DNA of 64,000 nt, taken from positions 1 to 64,000 of the forward strand of contig WTXI01000013.1 in assembly GCA_022376515.1 (NCBI GenBank). Reading direction: 5' to 3'. Within the stretch, counting starts at the first letter, position 1. Each line of letters starts with the position of its first letter. A program made the translations under genes and the position numbers. Below, piece after piece: positions 46,093 through 57,950 of this stretch. Below the pieces are notes generated by a model. That model saw only the letters and a program-made list of their open reading frames with translations. It was not told the origin of the DNA and made no database searches. The stretch comes from Lactifluus volemus. Its lineage: Eukaryota > Basidiomycota > Agaricomycetes > Russulales > Russulaceae.

Positions 46093-49000
46093 GGACTCGA
46101 AGATGGCCTAGCGGGCGGCATGGAGAGAAAAGTTTCCGTCTTGGACTCACCTGTTTGAAAGACATGATTATACGTGCTCTACTCGCTGCATGGAATTTTT
46201 TGTGCACAGCTGTTATTTCATGATGCACGACTTTGAGTCAGAGACAAGGGCAGTATGTAGGACAAATGATTGTATGATTTATGGTTTACTCAGGACATGT
46301 GTAGTGATTACAGCCCACGAACTGAAGAATATGCGGACTTTGACCCTTCACCTGGCCGCCTCAGTGAGATAGTGAAATTAAAAAAGCTCAGGATTCAGAG
46401 ACCTTCACACCCCAAGGTCAAGGCCATTCTATGATAAATTCGAAGGGACCATCGAAATCCGTTTGAGCGGTGTTACTTAGACAACGGCCATGGCCGAGGA
46501 CCCCGCAGTCGAACGTGTGAACCACGACAGCAGCATCACCTGTGCGAGAACAAGACTATCATGAAACCATCAATTTTCCGTCCATAACGGAGAGGATAGG
46601 CCATCAGGAAACCTGCAGGAAACGTTTTTACACTTACACGAGCTCTCACCAGCAAGAAAGTTCATAGTCTACACCAGCGGTGAACATGTCGCATGCGCGT
46701 GGGGTGGGCTCGGTGTTGAACGGCTGATGTCGAAGAGATGGGTAAGTCAAGTTCGATGGCTGGATCCGTGAGGTGTCAGCACAAAAGACGCTGAAGTCCA
46801 ATGCCACATGTGAGGAGGGGAAGAGGCAAAGACATACTGAGAATGGAAATGGTGTGCTGTTGGCGATTGTGGCGGCGCTAGACACGAAGAGAAGAGGGAC
46901 AAGAGACTTTGGTAGCCACGATAGTGGCGAGGGCGAGGGTGAGGGTGTTGACGATGGTGATGAGGTTTGATTCATCAACCGAGAGGTTGACGCGCCTGAA
47001 TTCCTCCTGGACTTGGATGATGAAGATGTGGCTGCTGTGACAGCATGGACGTGCGAGAGGCGATGTGAAGGTGACTCACGTACGAATATGTCGTTGATGA
47101 CCGTGGTCAGCGCAAGCCAAAGGGGGACACCATTCGGGAGTACATGCTTCCCTACAGAGGGCGGTCCAACGGGAGGGCGCTGCTGCGGTGGGGTCTGTCG
47201 TGGCAGATTCTGCGTCAGCGAGATGCGAGGTGGACGATTGGTAGGAGAGGTACTACAGGCATGATTAGTTCATCCCCCGGAAACGGATAGTCTCGTGGCG
47301 GTTGCTCGAGCATGCCGACGACAACTTTTTCAAGTGCTTCTGCGCGTTGTGTAAGCCTCCGCGCGAACAGTAAGTCCTGTCAGGTGATCTGCGATTCCTC
47401 TTCACCAGGAAGATGATCGGAACCTGCTGAACGAACGCGGAGTGCCTGTCCATCCACGTCGTTGCATGGGCCGTTCGCAGTGGACGAAGTTCGGTGCACC
47501 CAGTTCGCCGGTACGGTCTCTCATGGCGAATTCTGCACGAGTCTGAGCGAAGTGGGTACGAGCATGAGCCCAGAGGACGTGGTCGATGATGAGGGTCCGC
47601 GTGGACTTTTCTCGAGGAGGGATGGAATGGAGATGATGTGCGTGTTTGTGTGCGGGCGGGCGAAAGGTAAGCTTGATTGTGTGGTGCGTTCATGGAGCAG
47701 GATAAGATGACTGTGCTTGTCCAACTGACCCCGAAGCATAGTTGACGCCGCAAATGGGGGTCGAGAGAATCTGACGGTAGTCATGCGTTACTAGCGATGT
47801 TGATGTTGTCAGAGCAAGATATCGAAGATGACGCTTGTTGAAGCCATATAGAGACTCTACTCGTGAGGATAAATGATGATGGAATGAGAGGTAGAAGGGA
47901 GAAAAAAATTAAGACGTGGAAAAGAAATTGAAGTACAGTACAAAGTAAACGGGTATTCTCGGGAAATGAGAGGGGCGTCTGTCCAGCTGATGGTCTACAA
48001 TGGGGAAATTAGTGATTCTCAAGTCGTTTAGCTGGCGAGCACGTTGACCTCTTTATCGACATTTCTTTTGTTTTTTTTTGGTTTCTTCCCTTTTTTTTTT
48101 CAAAGACAATAACCAACAAACTCAATCGTTTGTGCAACATTCCCGTACACACGTGACTAAACACTTCCGAGTTCAAGGAGCAGCGAGCCAACTTGGGACC
48201 TAGATCAGGATGGACCTGAATCTGATCATGATAAACATAAGTACCCCATCTGTCAAATGTGTCTTCAAGTGTGAACAAACTTAAATGTGAAGTAGTGCTG
48301 CTTCTTTCATAATTACAAATATTTCTATGACTTTGTGACTTTCACAACTTTTCATGACTTTTGTAGCTTCTAAACTTGTTTTACTTATATGTCACTTTAA
48401 CTCCTACTCCACTAATATAAGCCAATGTCAACTTATTCACTTTTCAGCTTTTTGACTTTGGCAAGTGAAAAAGTTGCGAAGTTTTTGTACAGTTTACTGA
48501 TGCTTCTGAAATTGCTACCCAACAAAACAAATAAAAACTCAATCACGCACCCAGTGCATGTGCGAAGCCACTCGGATGCGAATGTCGTGAGACTGCCGAT
48601 ACCGACAGAGTTTGATACATTTGATGTTCCGCCACCCAGCAGCAGCTAGTGAAAAACATGGGAACCGGAAACTTCCGAGTCGTCGGAAGCGTATATCCGA
48701 CTTCCCGCTGAAGACACCTCTAAACGACAGGGGAGAACGGGAACAACGGAAAGGATCTACGATGTGTGGTATTCATCTAGAACGTGATTTCCGGGTTTCT
48801 GACGTTTTTTGCAGTGGTGACACAGCTCGTCTTCTCTCTTTACGGCCAGACGGAGGCACAAACGGCTTTTAATCCCGAAATTAAGCCTGAACACAGTCAG
48901 GCAGAATCGATCGCTTCTCATAGTTGGTAAAAGTTCCCAGTCAAATGTTGGTACCGTGGTACAATACTAGTGCTGTATGGTGCATAGGTGATCATTTAAT

Positions 49001-49323
49001 TGGTTGCTGATCGTCGACTTCCATTCCACTATTCAAGCGCTCAGCGCTCAGGATTGATCCCTGCTTCGTATTGCGGGTCCCAATAAAACTGGAGTTCGTT
49101 CGGAAGCGCAGGGTGACATGGCGATGGAAGTGTGAGTTTCATCGTAGCTTCTTCAGGAAAAAATGACATGAATACGAGTTGCAGTGGTTTATACGGATCA
49201 GCTAGCTATACTAGTATATCTGTGTAGCGTTGTTATTAAAAGGCGTTCCACTGTTCAATGCGCTGTTGCCAGTGTTGAGTCACTAAAACGCCCTCTCCCT
49301 CCACCTCAAGCTCGTTTTTCAGG
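46093..49323. other. Downstream part of unit 2 and upstream part of unit 3
   Basis: Same order as 35814-39028: conserved 3' region, hypothetical minus gene, AT-rich junction (to 48503), then fragment X and the type A promoter of unit 3. Confidence 0.5.
46825..47784 (-). CDS. Hypothetical spliced gene, unit 2
   Basis: Second copy of the gene at 36530-37490 with the same frames and splice sites ('AMRDRTGELGAPN' here reads from a slightly changed exon). The GGGC run is shortened to two repeats, which changes the spacing by a multiple of four rather than three. This suggests the run is intronic or the gene is not under constraint. Confidence 0.35.
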
Positions 49324-51222
49324 ATGGTGAATTTCCAAGATCCCCGTGTAGTATTGTATGAGGCCGGTGCGTATGCTTCTGAGGCCTCGCTCTGGGTTCG
49401 GAGGTCCAAAATCTGAGGGAACCTGTGTTTCAATAGTGGTGTTAGTGAAGCTCTGGCACACATTTTATGGCATCTTCTTGTGCGTGTCCTGCATGTCACT
49501 GATGTTCTTATGACGTCGACGATTCGCTAATTCGTTTTTTTTTTTTTTTCAGTTGGGAATTCGTCACTACTCTGGACTTTGAGTGGAGTGTTATCCGAGG
49601 GCATCGCCCCTACCGTTGGACAATATGGGTCAGTGGTGATGGCGTTTTTTTAAGATTTCCTCAGACACCTAGGACTTATTTTCCTCTTTGTTAGATTTAC
49701 TCCCTTACGAGGATGACTGCTTTCATGGCTGTAATCTTCAATATCATCGGGTTTGCATTCTCGAGGCCAATTAATTGCAAGGTATGTGTATTGTCATGTG
49801 TACCTCAGAGACAATCCCGACTATTCTAAGGTCTTGGTCATTCTTTCATTCGTGAGCAAATTCCCGCATGCACTTCGGTTGCGAAGGGAAAGCTAATCGG
49901 TTTCCACCTTGTTCGTTTTTTCTTCAAGTTGTTCTCCTCCTTTGCGATAATCCTCGCATCGTTGTTGATAATGATTCGCGTGTACGTGAGTTCTGTACTC
50001 CTGTACTGGTATTTGTCTTTTGGAAGGAAAGCTGATGGTAGCGCCAGCATTGCCATTTGGAACCGAGACAAGTTTATTATGGCGCTTGCAGCCAGCATAT
50101 GGGGATCAAACTTTGGATTCCTCATTCATGGTATGTTTTCCCCGCTGTAGGTCGATCAGGGATAAACATGTGATTTTGCATCAGCAGTCGTGCAGGTAAA
50201 TTGATGAAATTGAACTACTTTGGTGACCCTGGGACTTATCCATTCCCAGCTCCAGTTTGCTTGGGTTCCTGAGGAACACGCTGGCTCCTGTACCGTGCTC
50301 AACCCAGATGTCACCAAACTTATTGCCATCGTCTCGTTCGTTACCGAAATAATATTGCTCCTTATGATGCTCGCTGGCCTGCTTCGCTTACGCATGCAAG
50401 GTGGCGGCATGCTCAATCTGGGGAGCTTCCTATGGAAACAGGTAAGGGGGCATTTCCATAGCCTTATTACTTTCGATTCGCTGATGTGTCTTCTGCTGGG
50501 AAGGGCATCATTTGGATCTCACTTTCCATAATGTCTGGGGTACCGCCAGTGGTCAGTATGACTACTACTAGTATTTCCTCTGTGCCTCACCTGTTCGGCC
50601 ATCATTTTGTGCCCCAGGTATTCCAGATCTTGAACTTGAATGGTAAATTTCCGTTCTCTGCAGTACACCATCAATGTTGACCGAGGTCTACTGTTCTCGA
50701 AATTCCAGAGCCGTTAAACTTTGTACGTCACGGTTCTTTCTTTGCTGCGATTGGAGAAACCCTACAAGTTTCTTACGTGTTCTGCGATACAGATGTTTGA
50801 GGCCCCCGCGTTTTTAGCTGTGACAATCGCCGCAACGCGAATCTATCGTTCTCTCACACACTTTTCCTCCAACACGTACGACCTCTTAAGAGACTTAAAT
50901 TTCGTCTCCCTACTCATGCGACTGATGTTTCCACAGTATCCTCAGCTCAGCCCTTCCAAATTTTGGTCTCTCTTTTGCGAAAGTCGGGATTTCCGACCCC
51001 AGTTGGATTGCCCCGTCCACCCCTATACATGTGACCGTACACACAATACGCGAGCATAGTCAATTGTCACAGGAAACCCATTTGAGCTCACAAGTCAACA
51101 TGGATGCCGAGCAGCAGCGCGTTAAGGTAAATGACTCGGAACTGCGGACTGAGGAGGACATAAATGGCAACTTGAATGACAGAGTGGAGAAAGTAATTTC
51201 CGACGTCGAATCACCTGTTTGA
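49324..51222 (+). CDS. 7TM receptor-like membrane protein, type A, unit 3
   Basis: Almost the same as unit 2. All exons in phase, and a three-base deletion in the last exon removes one residue before 'GISDPS'. The 11- and 21-base exons are unchanged. Ends 'VESPV'. Intact; with the unit 2 gene it is probably a very recent duplicate. Confidence 0.85.
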
Positions 51223-51899
51223 TAACAACTAGACCATGTTGTGTCTTTATACCCAAAAGCGGACTGCAGCAGTGCTGTATTCACATTACAATAATCGTAA
51301 GGACTCTCGTCACTGTTAATGAAGTTAGCGACGGAGATAAATTTTACACAGACTCGGAACGTAGCGGATACGAATAATACAAGTCAAAGGGGTAGAAAAT
51401 AGCCTGAGGAGATATCAGAGGTCAAAGGTCAAAGTCAAATAAAAAGATCAAAAGCAAAACAAAGAGCCTGAACGCGTCGCAAGGAGTTGCACGCAATCCG
51501 AGAGCAGTAGGACAGGTGTGTCCAAAGACATGAGGCGTGTAGTACACAAAAAGAGCAAAAGAGATGCAAGTATTGAACGAGGCCGCAGAGAACAGCGAAA
51601 GAAGAGACGGAGTCAATGTCGCCGGAGTTCGGGCCGGGAAAGACAACATTGTTCCGTGTGACCGCAAGCTCGGATTTCTCGAAGTCGAGAATGGAGTGAA
51701 GTTAAATGACGACTCGATTATATAAATCTAGGTGCGAACAGAGTGGATAGCAGTTAGGGGAGTGCGTCGTCAAGAGAAGTTGTAAGAGAGCTTATTATTA
51801 TAATAAAGCACTTTGAAGATGTGGAGCGGGGGGTCAGGAACTCGGAGAAAACCCGTCTCTCTGAAAGCTCGAAGGATAGAAGTGAAGGGGCACGATGCA
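51223..51899. other. Intergenic region after the unit 3 type A gene
   Basis: No gene seen. Counterpart of 40929-41639 with a small duplication (GGTCAAAGGTCAAAGTC near 51420) and the same TATA-like patch. Confidence 0.5.
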
Positions 51900-52661
51900 A
51901 ATAACCCAAATTTGAAGCTTGATGCCCTTGGCGAACGTCGCCTCTGTCAGCGAAGATGTCCAAGTTACCCAGTCTACTGCGGTGACAGTCTCCCCGATCG
52001 ATGCCGATGGTCACGTTCGTACCGACATCATCTTGCTTCTTATGACTTGGGGAAGTTCCTATGGAAACAAGTAGGTGGTTTCAAATTTCCGATGTCGTAG
52101 TACTTTCAATTTGCTAATATTCTTTTCCTTTGGAAGCGCATGGTCTAGATTTCATTCGCCGTTGTTGCCGGGGTACCTCTCCTTCTCGCTCATCGCCGTT
52201 TTTTGTTTATCGCAGGTGTTCCTTAATTTGAACCTGAAGGGTAAATTTCTTTTCTTTCCAATTCACTGATGGTCTGAATTATTTGAGCTCAACCGATATT
52301 CTAGAGGCGCTCAATGTGGTACTTCTTTCGCCACGAGTAGGGGAGAAAAGTCGTGGGGTTCTCACCCGTCGGCTTCCTTGGGCAACGCAGATGTTTCAGA
52401 TCCCTTCGCTGATTACATTGACAATCGCCGAAACTCAAATCTATTGCTCAACACCCCCGAGCAGACCCAATCGTCACAGTTGAGGTCACAAGTCCGACTC
52501 AGAATGAGCACCAGTGAGCAGCTATCGCCACTACCAGTCTCCGTCAAAGTACACGAACTGGAACCAGAGGAGGACGTAAATCTCGGCATTCTTTTCATTC
52601 TTTCCTATTTTCTTTAGAATCTCGGCGTGGAGAAACTTACGTTGTCGACACACCTGTTTGA
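51900..52661 (+). pseudogene. Truncated 7TM copy, unit 3
   Basis: Shares the exon 11-tail fusion of unit 2 and ends 'VVDTPV'. Exons 1-6 absent, exon 7 internally deleted. Exon 8 keeps more of the TM6 code (TTCATTCGCCGTTGTTGCCG) than unit 2. Confidence 0.8.
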
Positions 52662-54609
52662 CCTAACTACTGGACTAACCATTGTCTCCATCGCTAACGT
52701 CACTCACAGTGACGAGAGTCGTCACAATTATTGTAATGTAAATTCAACGCCGTTGCAGCCTGCTTTGAGGTATGCCGCGTGTTGTTCAGAACCCACAAAT
52801 CCGATCACACATCTTAACGAATCAACCCACGGAAATATATATTTTTCCTCATCAACACTCTCCGTGGGGTGGGCAGCAGCGATGGGTCCCGACCATCAAA
52901 GGCAAGACGACCGGTTCTAAACCTCGGGACCATTTCACTTTGGGCTTTCTTATGCCTCTTGCGTCCTCGAGGGGTACGAGTGCCAGTCCTCCAGCGACTC
53001 GTCAGAACTCCCCGGCCATCTAGACCCACCGCTACCACCCGGCACACACTCGCTTCGACATCAACTCCCCTTGCACCTTCGATCTTCACCCCCGGTGGCA
53101 TGCGCACAAAAGCAGTAACAAACTGACAGCTGAGCGGGCCACAAATGAGCGAGGAGGAAGACCGAAGGCAAGGGATGAGATGAGGAGGATGAGGGATACA
53201 ACGTCGAACACGCAGCATTTTATATACCTCAATTGGAGCGGAGATGGATCACAGTTTTGGCTAACAGTTTCGAGTCGTTCTTTGCATTCGGCCGAATGGA
53301 ATTCGTTCAATAGCCACGGAACACGAGTACTAGCGAAATCGTGCTCCGCTCACTCACTTGGAAGACGACTCGATCTCTGTTGCATGCCTAAAGTTCTCCC
53401 ATTTTACTCCTGCTTCTCCAAGGAAATGTGCCTGTCAATCAGGATGCAGGCACGCACCGAATCTCTGACAGACGTGAGTGAATTGCGCATTCAAGCTTCA
53501 TGTTCCAGTTACATTCCAAATCCTCCCGCCCTTGGGGAATCTGAACATGGGGTTGATCTCCCGGCTGATCGACCGATTTAGAATGTATGTTCTCCTTTCT
53601 TGGGGAGTAAACCACGAGGTTCAGTATCCTAAAAATCAGCGGAGAAAGTCATCGGAACGGACCCAGTGGACTTCGCGTCCACATCCGATGCGTTGCTGCT
53701 TCAGGCCACTTTGACACTCAAGCTTATAGTTACTTGCTTGGAATGTATATTTAGCCTGAGGCTTCTATGGAGCATAGAAGATCCGACGGGCCATGCTAGT
53801 CGAGTACTTATTTGTACTTCGTCGTTTGCCTAGGGGGTACGTACAGTCGGTTTGCTTCTCCTTGTGCTGGACCGAAACCCAACTCATACAAGTTCGAATG
53901 CTTGATCAAGGTTTGCTTATGCCCGAGGGCACGGTAAGGTAGCAAATTCCAGTCGTCGGAGGGACATCCCAGTAACTAGGATGCAACTGTACGTACTAGC
54001 AGATCGGCGCTCGCCGAACCGTTACGCACGTGACATCTTGGCCGCTGTCTCTCACTTTCTTGGTGACAAATCCTCTTGGTACCTTGACAATCGAGAACTT
54101 GGGCACCTCGCGTTAATCCCTGCTTGGCGCTCGAAACCACCCAAATCATGCAAATTCAAAATTTCCCCCATCACGTATTCTCCTTCTCACGCTTCACAGC
54201 ATATGCGGCCCAGCCATAGTGCTTGACTTCCGAAATTAAGCAAAATGAATTACTTTTAGCTTTTCCTAGTGTGGAAAAAGATCCGGGTCAAGCGTTGTGT
54301 ACAAGATAATCATTGATGGGATGTTGATCGTTGACCCATTGACCCGTTGATTTCCCCTGCTTAAGTTGGAGCCCAGTCTCGGTCGACCGATATCCCCGCT
54401 TCTTATCGGGAGTCGCTGGCTTTGGAGGCGCAGGACCACATGGAAATGTAAGTGTGAATTTCATAACTTCTGATAGAAAAATAACATGTGGCCTATGTAC
54501 AGCGAACTATATACCTGTGTAGCACTGGCACCGTCAAGCATTCCACTGTTCGCTGTTGTTAAATCAGAGGCAAACGCCCTCCACCTCCACCTCAAGCTTG
54601 CTTGCTAGG
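52662..54609. other. Intergenic region between truncated copy and type B gene, unit 3
   Basis: Counterpart of 42358-44307. Longest frames are 52814-53218 (minus, 134 codons) and 53180-53581 (plus, 133 codons). They overlap each other and are not conserved in unit 1, so I do not call them genes. Confidence 0.45.
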
Positions 54610-56456
54610 ATGGTAAATTTTCGAGATCCCATTGTATTGTTCCAAGATTTTTGTGCGTACCCTTCTGAGGCCTCCCTCTGGATTTGGAACGACCAAGTGA
54701 ACTCATTTTTCAACAGTGGTCTTAGTGAAGCTCTGGCATGCTTTCGGAGGCGTCTTCTTGTGTGTTGCATGCCTTTCACTGGATGATCTTTTGATGTCAC
54801 TGCTCTACTTTTCAGATGGGAATTCTTCACCACTCTGGACTTTGAGTGGAATGTCATCCGAGGGCGTCGCCCCTACCGTTGGACAATATGGGTTCGTGGC
54901 GATGGACATCTTTGGAATGACCTCGTGCGCCGGAGACTGACGTTTCCCTTGTGTTAGATTTACTCCCTGACCCGAATATCCACCCTCCTCGTCGTAATCC
55001 TCAATATGATTGCATTTGATGCCTCGAGCCCAATCCACTGTCAGGTAAGTGCCATGGCCGCCATGTCTTACATGTGCGTTCCTCCATCCGTGTTGATAAC
55101 CGATGATACCAAGCTCGTGGTCACCTTTCAACTTGTGAGCACCCTCTTGGATGTACTTCCGTCTTTTGAGAAACCTAATCAGTTGTCATCAATTTTCTTT
55201 CTTTTTTAATCCTTCTAGATATTAGCCCACCTGGCGGTAGCCTCCGCTTCGCTATTGATAATGCTGCGCGTGTACGTCGGGCCTCGTCCCTCCCCACTGG
55301 GCTCGTATACTGGAAGAATGAGTTGATGGTAGTGACAGGATCGCCATCTGGAACAGAAATAAAACTGTTCTGGCGTTTTCAATCAGTGTATGGGGAATAA
55401 ACGTTGCATTCCTCATCCAAGGTAAGTCTCTCCTTGTTTTACCCATCGGAAGTGGACCGGGGATCTCATACACATTTCGTTTGGCATCAGGAGTTGTCCG
55501 GGTGAATGATGGAATCTTATCGACGTTCTGACCTTCCGAGCTTACTGGTATCTATCTCCAGCTCCGTTCTGCATTTGGACCTGAGGCAACCACGTGCGTG
55601 GTGCGCAACTCAGACATCGCCGAACTGAATGTCATCGTCACGTTCGTAACCGACATCATATTGCTTCTTATGATGCTCGGTGGCCTCCTTCACCTACGCC
55701 GGCAAGGTGGTGGTTTGCTTGATTTGGGGAACTTCCTGTGGAAACAGGTCGGTGGTTCCACATTTACATTGTCGGAGTACTTTCCATTTGCTGATGTGCT
55801 GGAAGGGCATCATCTGGATCTCACTCGCTGTTGCTGCCGGGGTCCCGCCAGCGGTCAGTCTGCCTACTAGTTCCCTGGTACCTCTTCTTTTCGCTCATCG
55901 CCGTTTTTTTGTTTATCTCAGGTGTTCCTTATTTTGAACTTGAATGGTAAACTCCTTTCTCCCCGTTTCACCGGTGGTAAGAGTTGTCCGAGCTCAATTC
56001 TTCCCAAAATTTCAGAGGCGCTCAACTTGGTACGTTCTCTCGGTACGAGTGGAGGAGAAAGTCCCCGGGTTCTCATTCGTTCGGCTTCCTTGGGCAACGC
56101 AGATGTTTCAGATCCCAGCGCTAATTATATTGACAATTTCCGCAACGCGAATCTATCGCTCTCTGATACAGTTTTCCTCTGACAAGTACGACCCCGGGAC
56201 TTTTGCTTTTTTTTTCTACTCACGTGACTGATGTCATGGAAGTACCGACAGCTTTCAAAGCGGTCACTCGTTCGTGAAGCCTGAGGTCCGAGTCAAAGTG
56301 GAGCCTGTGCATAATCTGATGACACCGATAAGCCATTTTAGGTCGCACGCTGGCACGGAGGGCCAGTTGGGTATTAAGGCACGTGGACAGGGACTCGAAG
56401 ATGGCCTAGCGGGCGGCATGGAGAGAAAACCTTCCGTCTTGGACTCACCTGTTTGA
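54610..56456 (+). CDS. 7TM receptor-like membrane protein, type B, unit 3
   Basis: The intact type B copy, about 328 residues. 'MVNFRDPIVLFQDF', TM1 'VLVKLWHAFGGIF'-like, 'WEFFTTLDFEWNVIRGRRPY', cysteines in 'SPIHCQ' and 'ATTCVVRN', TM5 'IILLLMMLGGLLHLRR', basic third cytoplasmic loop 'RRQGGGLLDLGNFLWKQ', TM7 'IPALIILTISATRIYRSL'. The 11-base exon is followed by a good GTGAAT donor. The tail 'GQLGIKARGQGLEDG' is complete and ends 'SVLDSPV'. Comparing it with units 1 and 2 shows what each of those has lost. Confidence 0.85.
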
Positions 56457-57950
56457 AAGACATGATTATACGTGCTCTACTCGCTGCGTGGAATTTTTTG
56501 TACACAGCTGTTATTTCATGATGCACGGCTTTGAGTCAGAGACAAGGACAGTATGTAGGACAAATGATATTTATGGTTTACTTAGGACATATGAGGTGTA
56601 GTGATTACAGCCCACGAACTGAAGAATATGCGGACTTTGACCCTTCACCTGGCCGCTTCAGCGAGATAGTGAAAGTGAAAAAAGCTCAGGATTCAGGGAC
56701 CTTCACACACCCAAGGTCAAGGCCATTCTATGATAAATTCGAAGGGACCATCGAAATCCGTTTGAGCGGTGTTACTTAGACAACGGCCATGGCCGAGGAC
56801 CCCGCAGTCGAACGTGTGAACCACGACAGCAGCACCACCTGTGCAAGAACAAGAATATCTTGAAACCATCATTTTTCCGTCCATAACGGAGAGGATTCAC
56901 TAGCATTGTTTTGCACTAGATACTATTGTAACGGCGCGAGGAACGCACCCTATGGGAACCCACAGCACTACCTGCACAAATAAGGATGGCGTCGACGTTT
57001 ACCACATCACTAATTAGCTAACCGACAGCGATAATGTAGAAGGGGCTCACACCAGAATGGGTGGTGTACGTGCCACACTGGGCGTTCCACGCGCCGTACA
57101 GCAACACAGCAGAGATGACGTAGAGCGGCCTCCGCTGGGAACACACAAACGTCACATTGCAATCATACAGATCAAGACATGTCAGGATGGCTGGACGCTC
57201 AGGTTTCACGCAGAGAAATTCGCAAACTCTTGGCTCAAAAGGCGATCTTGAGAGTGAAGTGCAGGACCTTATATGACTAAGCATTGCCCATGGGTCACGT
57301 GACATCCCTTTATGGATAAGTTACACGGAATCCAACTTACACTCCACCTAGCGAGGGAAAAGGAAGTGGGAGACTGATCTGACCCCTTGTCAGGGTCACA
57401 CGTAGTTTCAGTTACAGTTATTCTTCATCACGTTGGCCAGGGCAACCCGAAAGTTGATCAACTTACTAGTGCATTTCAGTGGTGCATTTTAATCTTTGGG
57501 TTTCAACAGGCTTGAGACAGTGAGACTCTCATTTTTGCACAGCACTCAAAGCATGGCGACCTCCAGATCCCTAAAACGGGCAACGGCTGGCTACTGAGAC
57601 TTTGTCTATCCGCAGGAAGGGCTAAGTGTAAGTAAAAGATAGATGGCCGATCGTTGATTTCCCATCTAAAGTTCGGCATCTCCGAGTCCGCTGCGGCGTT
57701 GCCGGGGTTCCTAATTCGAAATCAATGTTTGTATTCGGAGGCGCAGGGCGCAATCAATGTGTCATTGCTACCCCGTTGTGTGTCACAGCCTCGCCCTTTC
57801 AAATCCGTCACAGGAAATGTCAGGAATTTTTGGCCTCAGCCGGCTATATATATCGGTTAAAGGCAGTGAAAGTAGGCGCTACATGGTTCGCCGGTAAATC
57901 ACTGGTATATCCCTTCCCCTTCGACACCCAGGCCAAGCTTACCTGCCAGG
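56457..57950. other. End of the tandem array and upstream region of the last 7TM gene
   Basis: Repeat similarity ends at 56893. A minus frame at 57018-57305 contains the hydrophobic 'LYVISAVLLYGAW' but has no recognised relatives. TATATATA at 57845-57852 about 100 bases above the next ATG, and GATCGTTGATTTCCC at 57651, resemble elements upstream of other family members. Confidence 0.5.

Larger units (their letters stand above)
38209..48503. repeat. Second-array tandem unit 2 (10.3 kb)
   Basis: Full unit with the same order of elements as unit 1. Offsets to unit 3 are constant at 10,295 over long stretches, with very few differences. Confidence 0.92.
48504..56893. repeat. Second-array tandem unit 3 (8.4 kb, truncated)
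   Basis: Begins at TTCTGAAATTGCTACC and matches unit 2 until GTCCATAACGGAGAGGAT at 56893, where it leaves the repeat. The minus-strand hypothetical gene and AT-rich end are lost. Confidence 0.9.

Noticed and set aside
52814..53581. Overlapping 134-codon minus and 133-codon plus frames in unit 3
   Set aside because: They are not kept open in unit 1 and only partly in unit 2, show no domain, and overlap each other.
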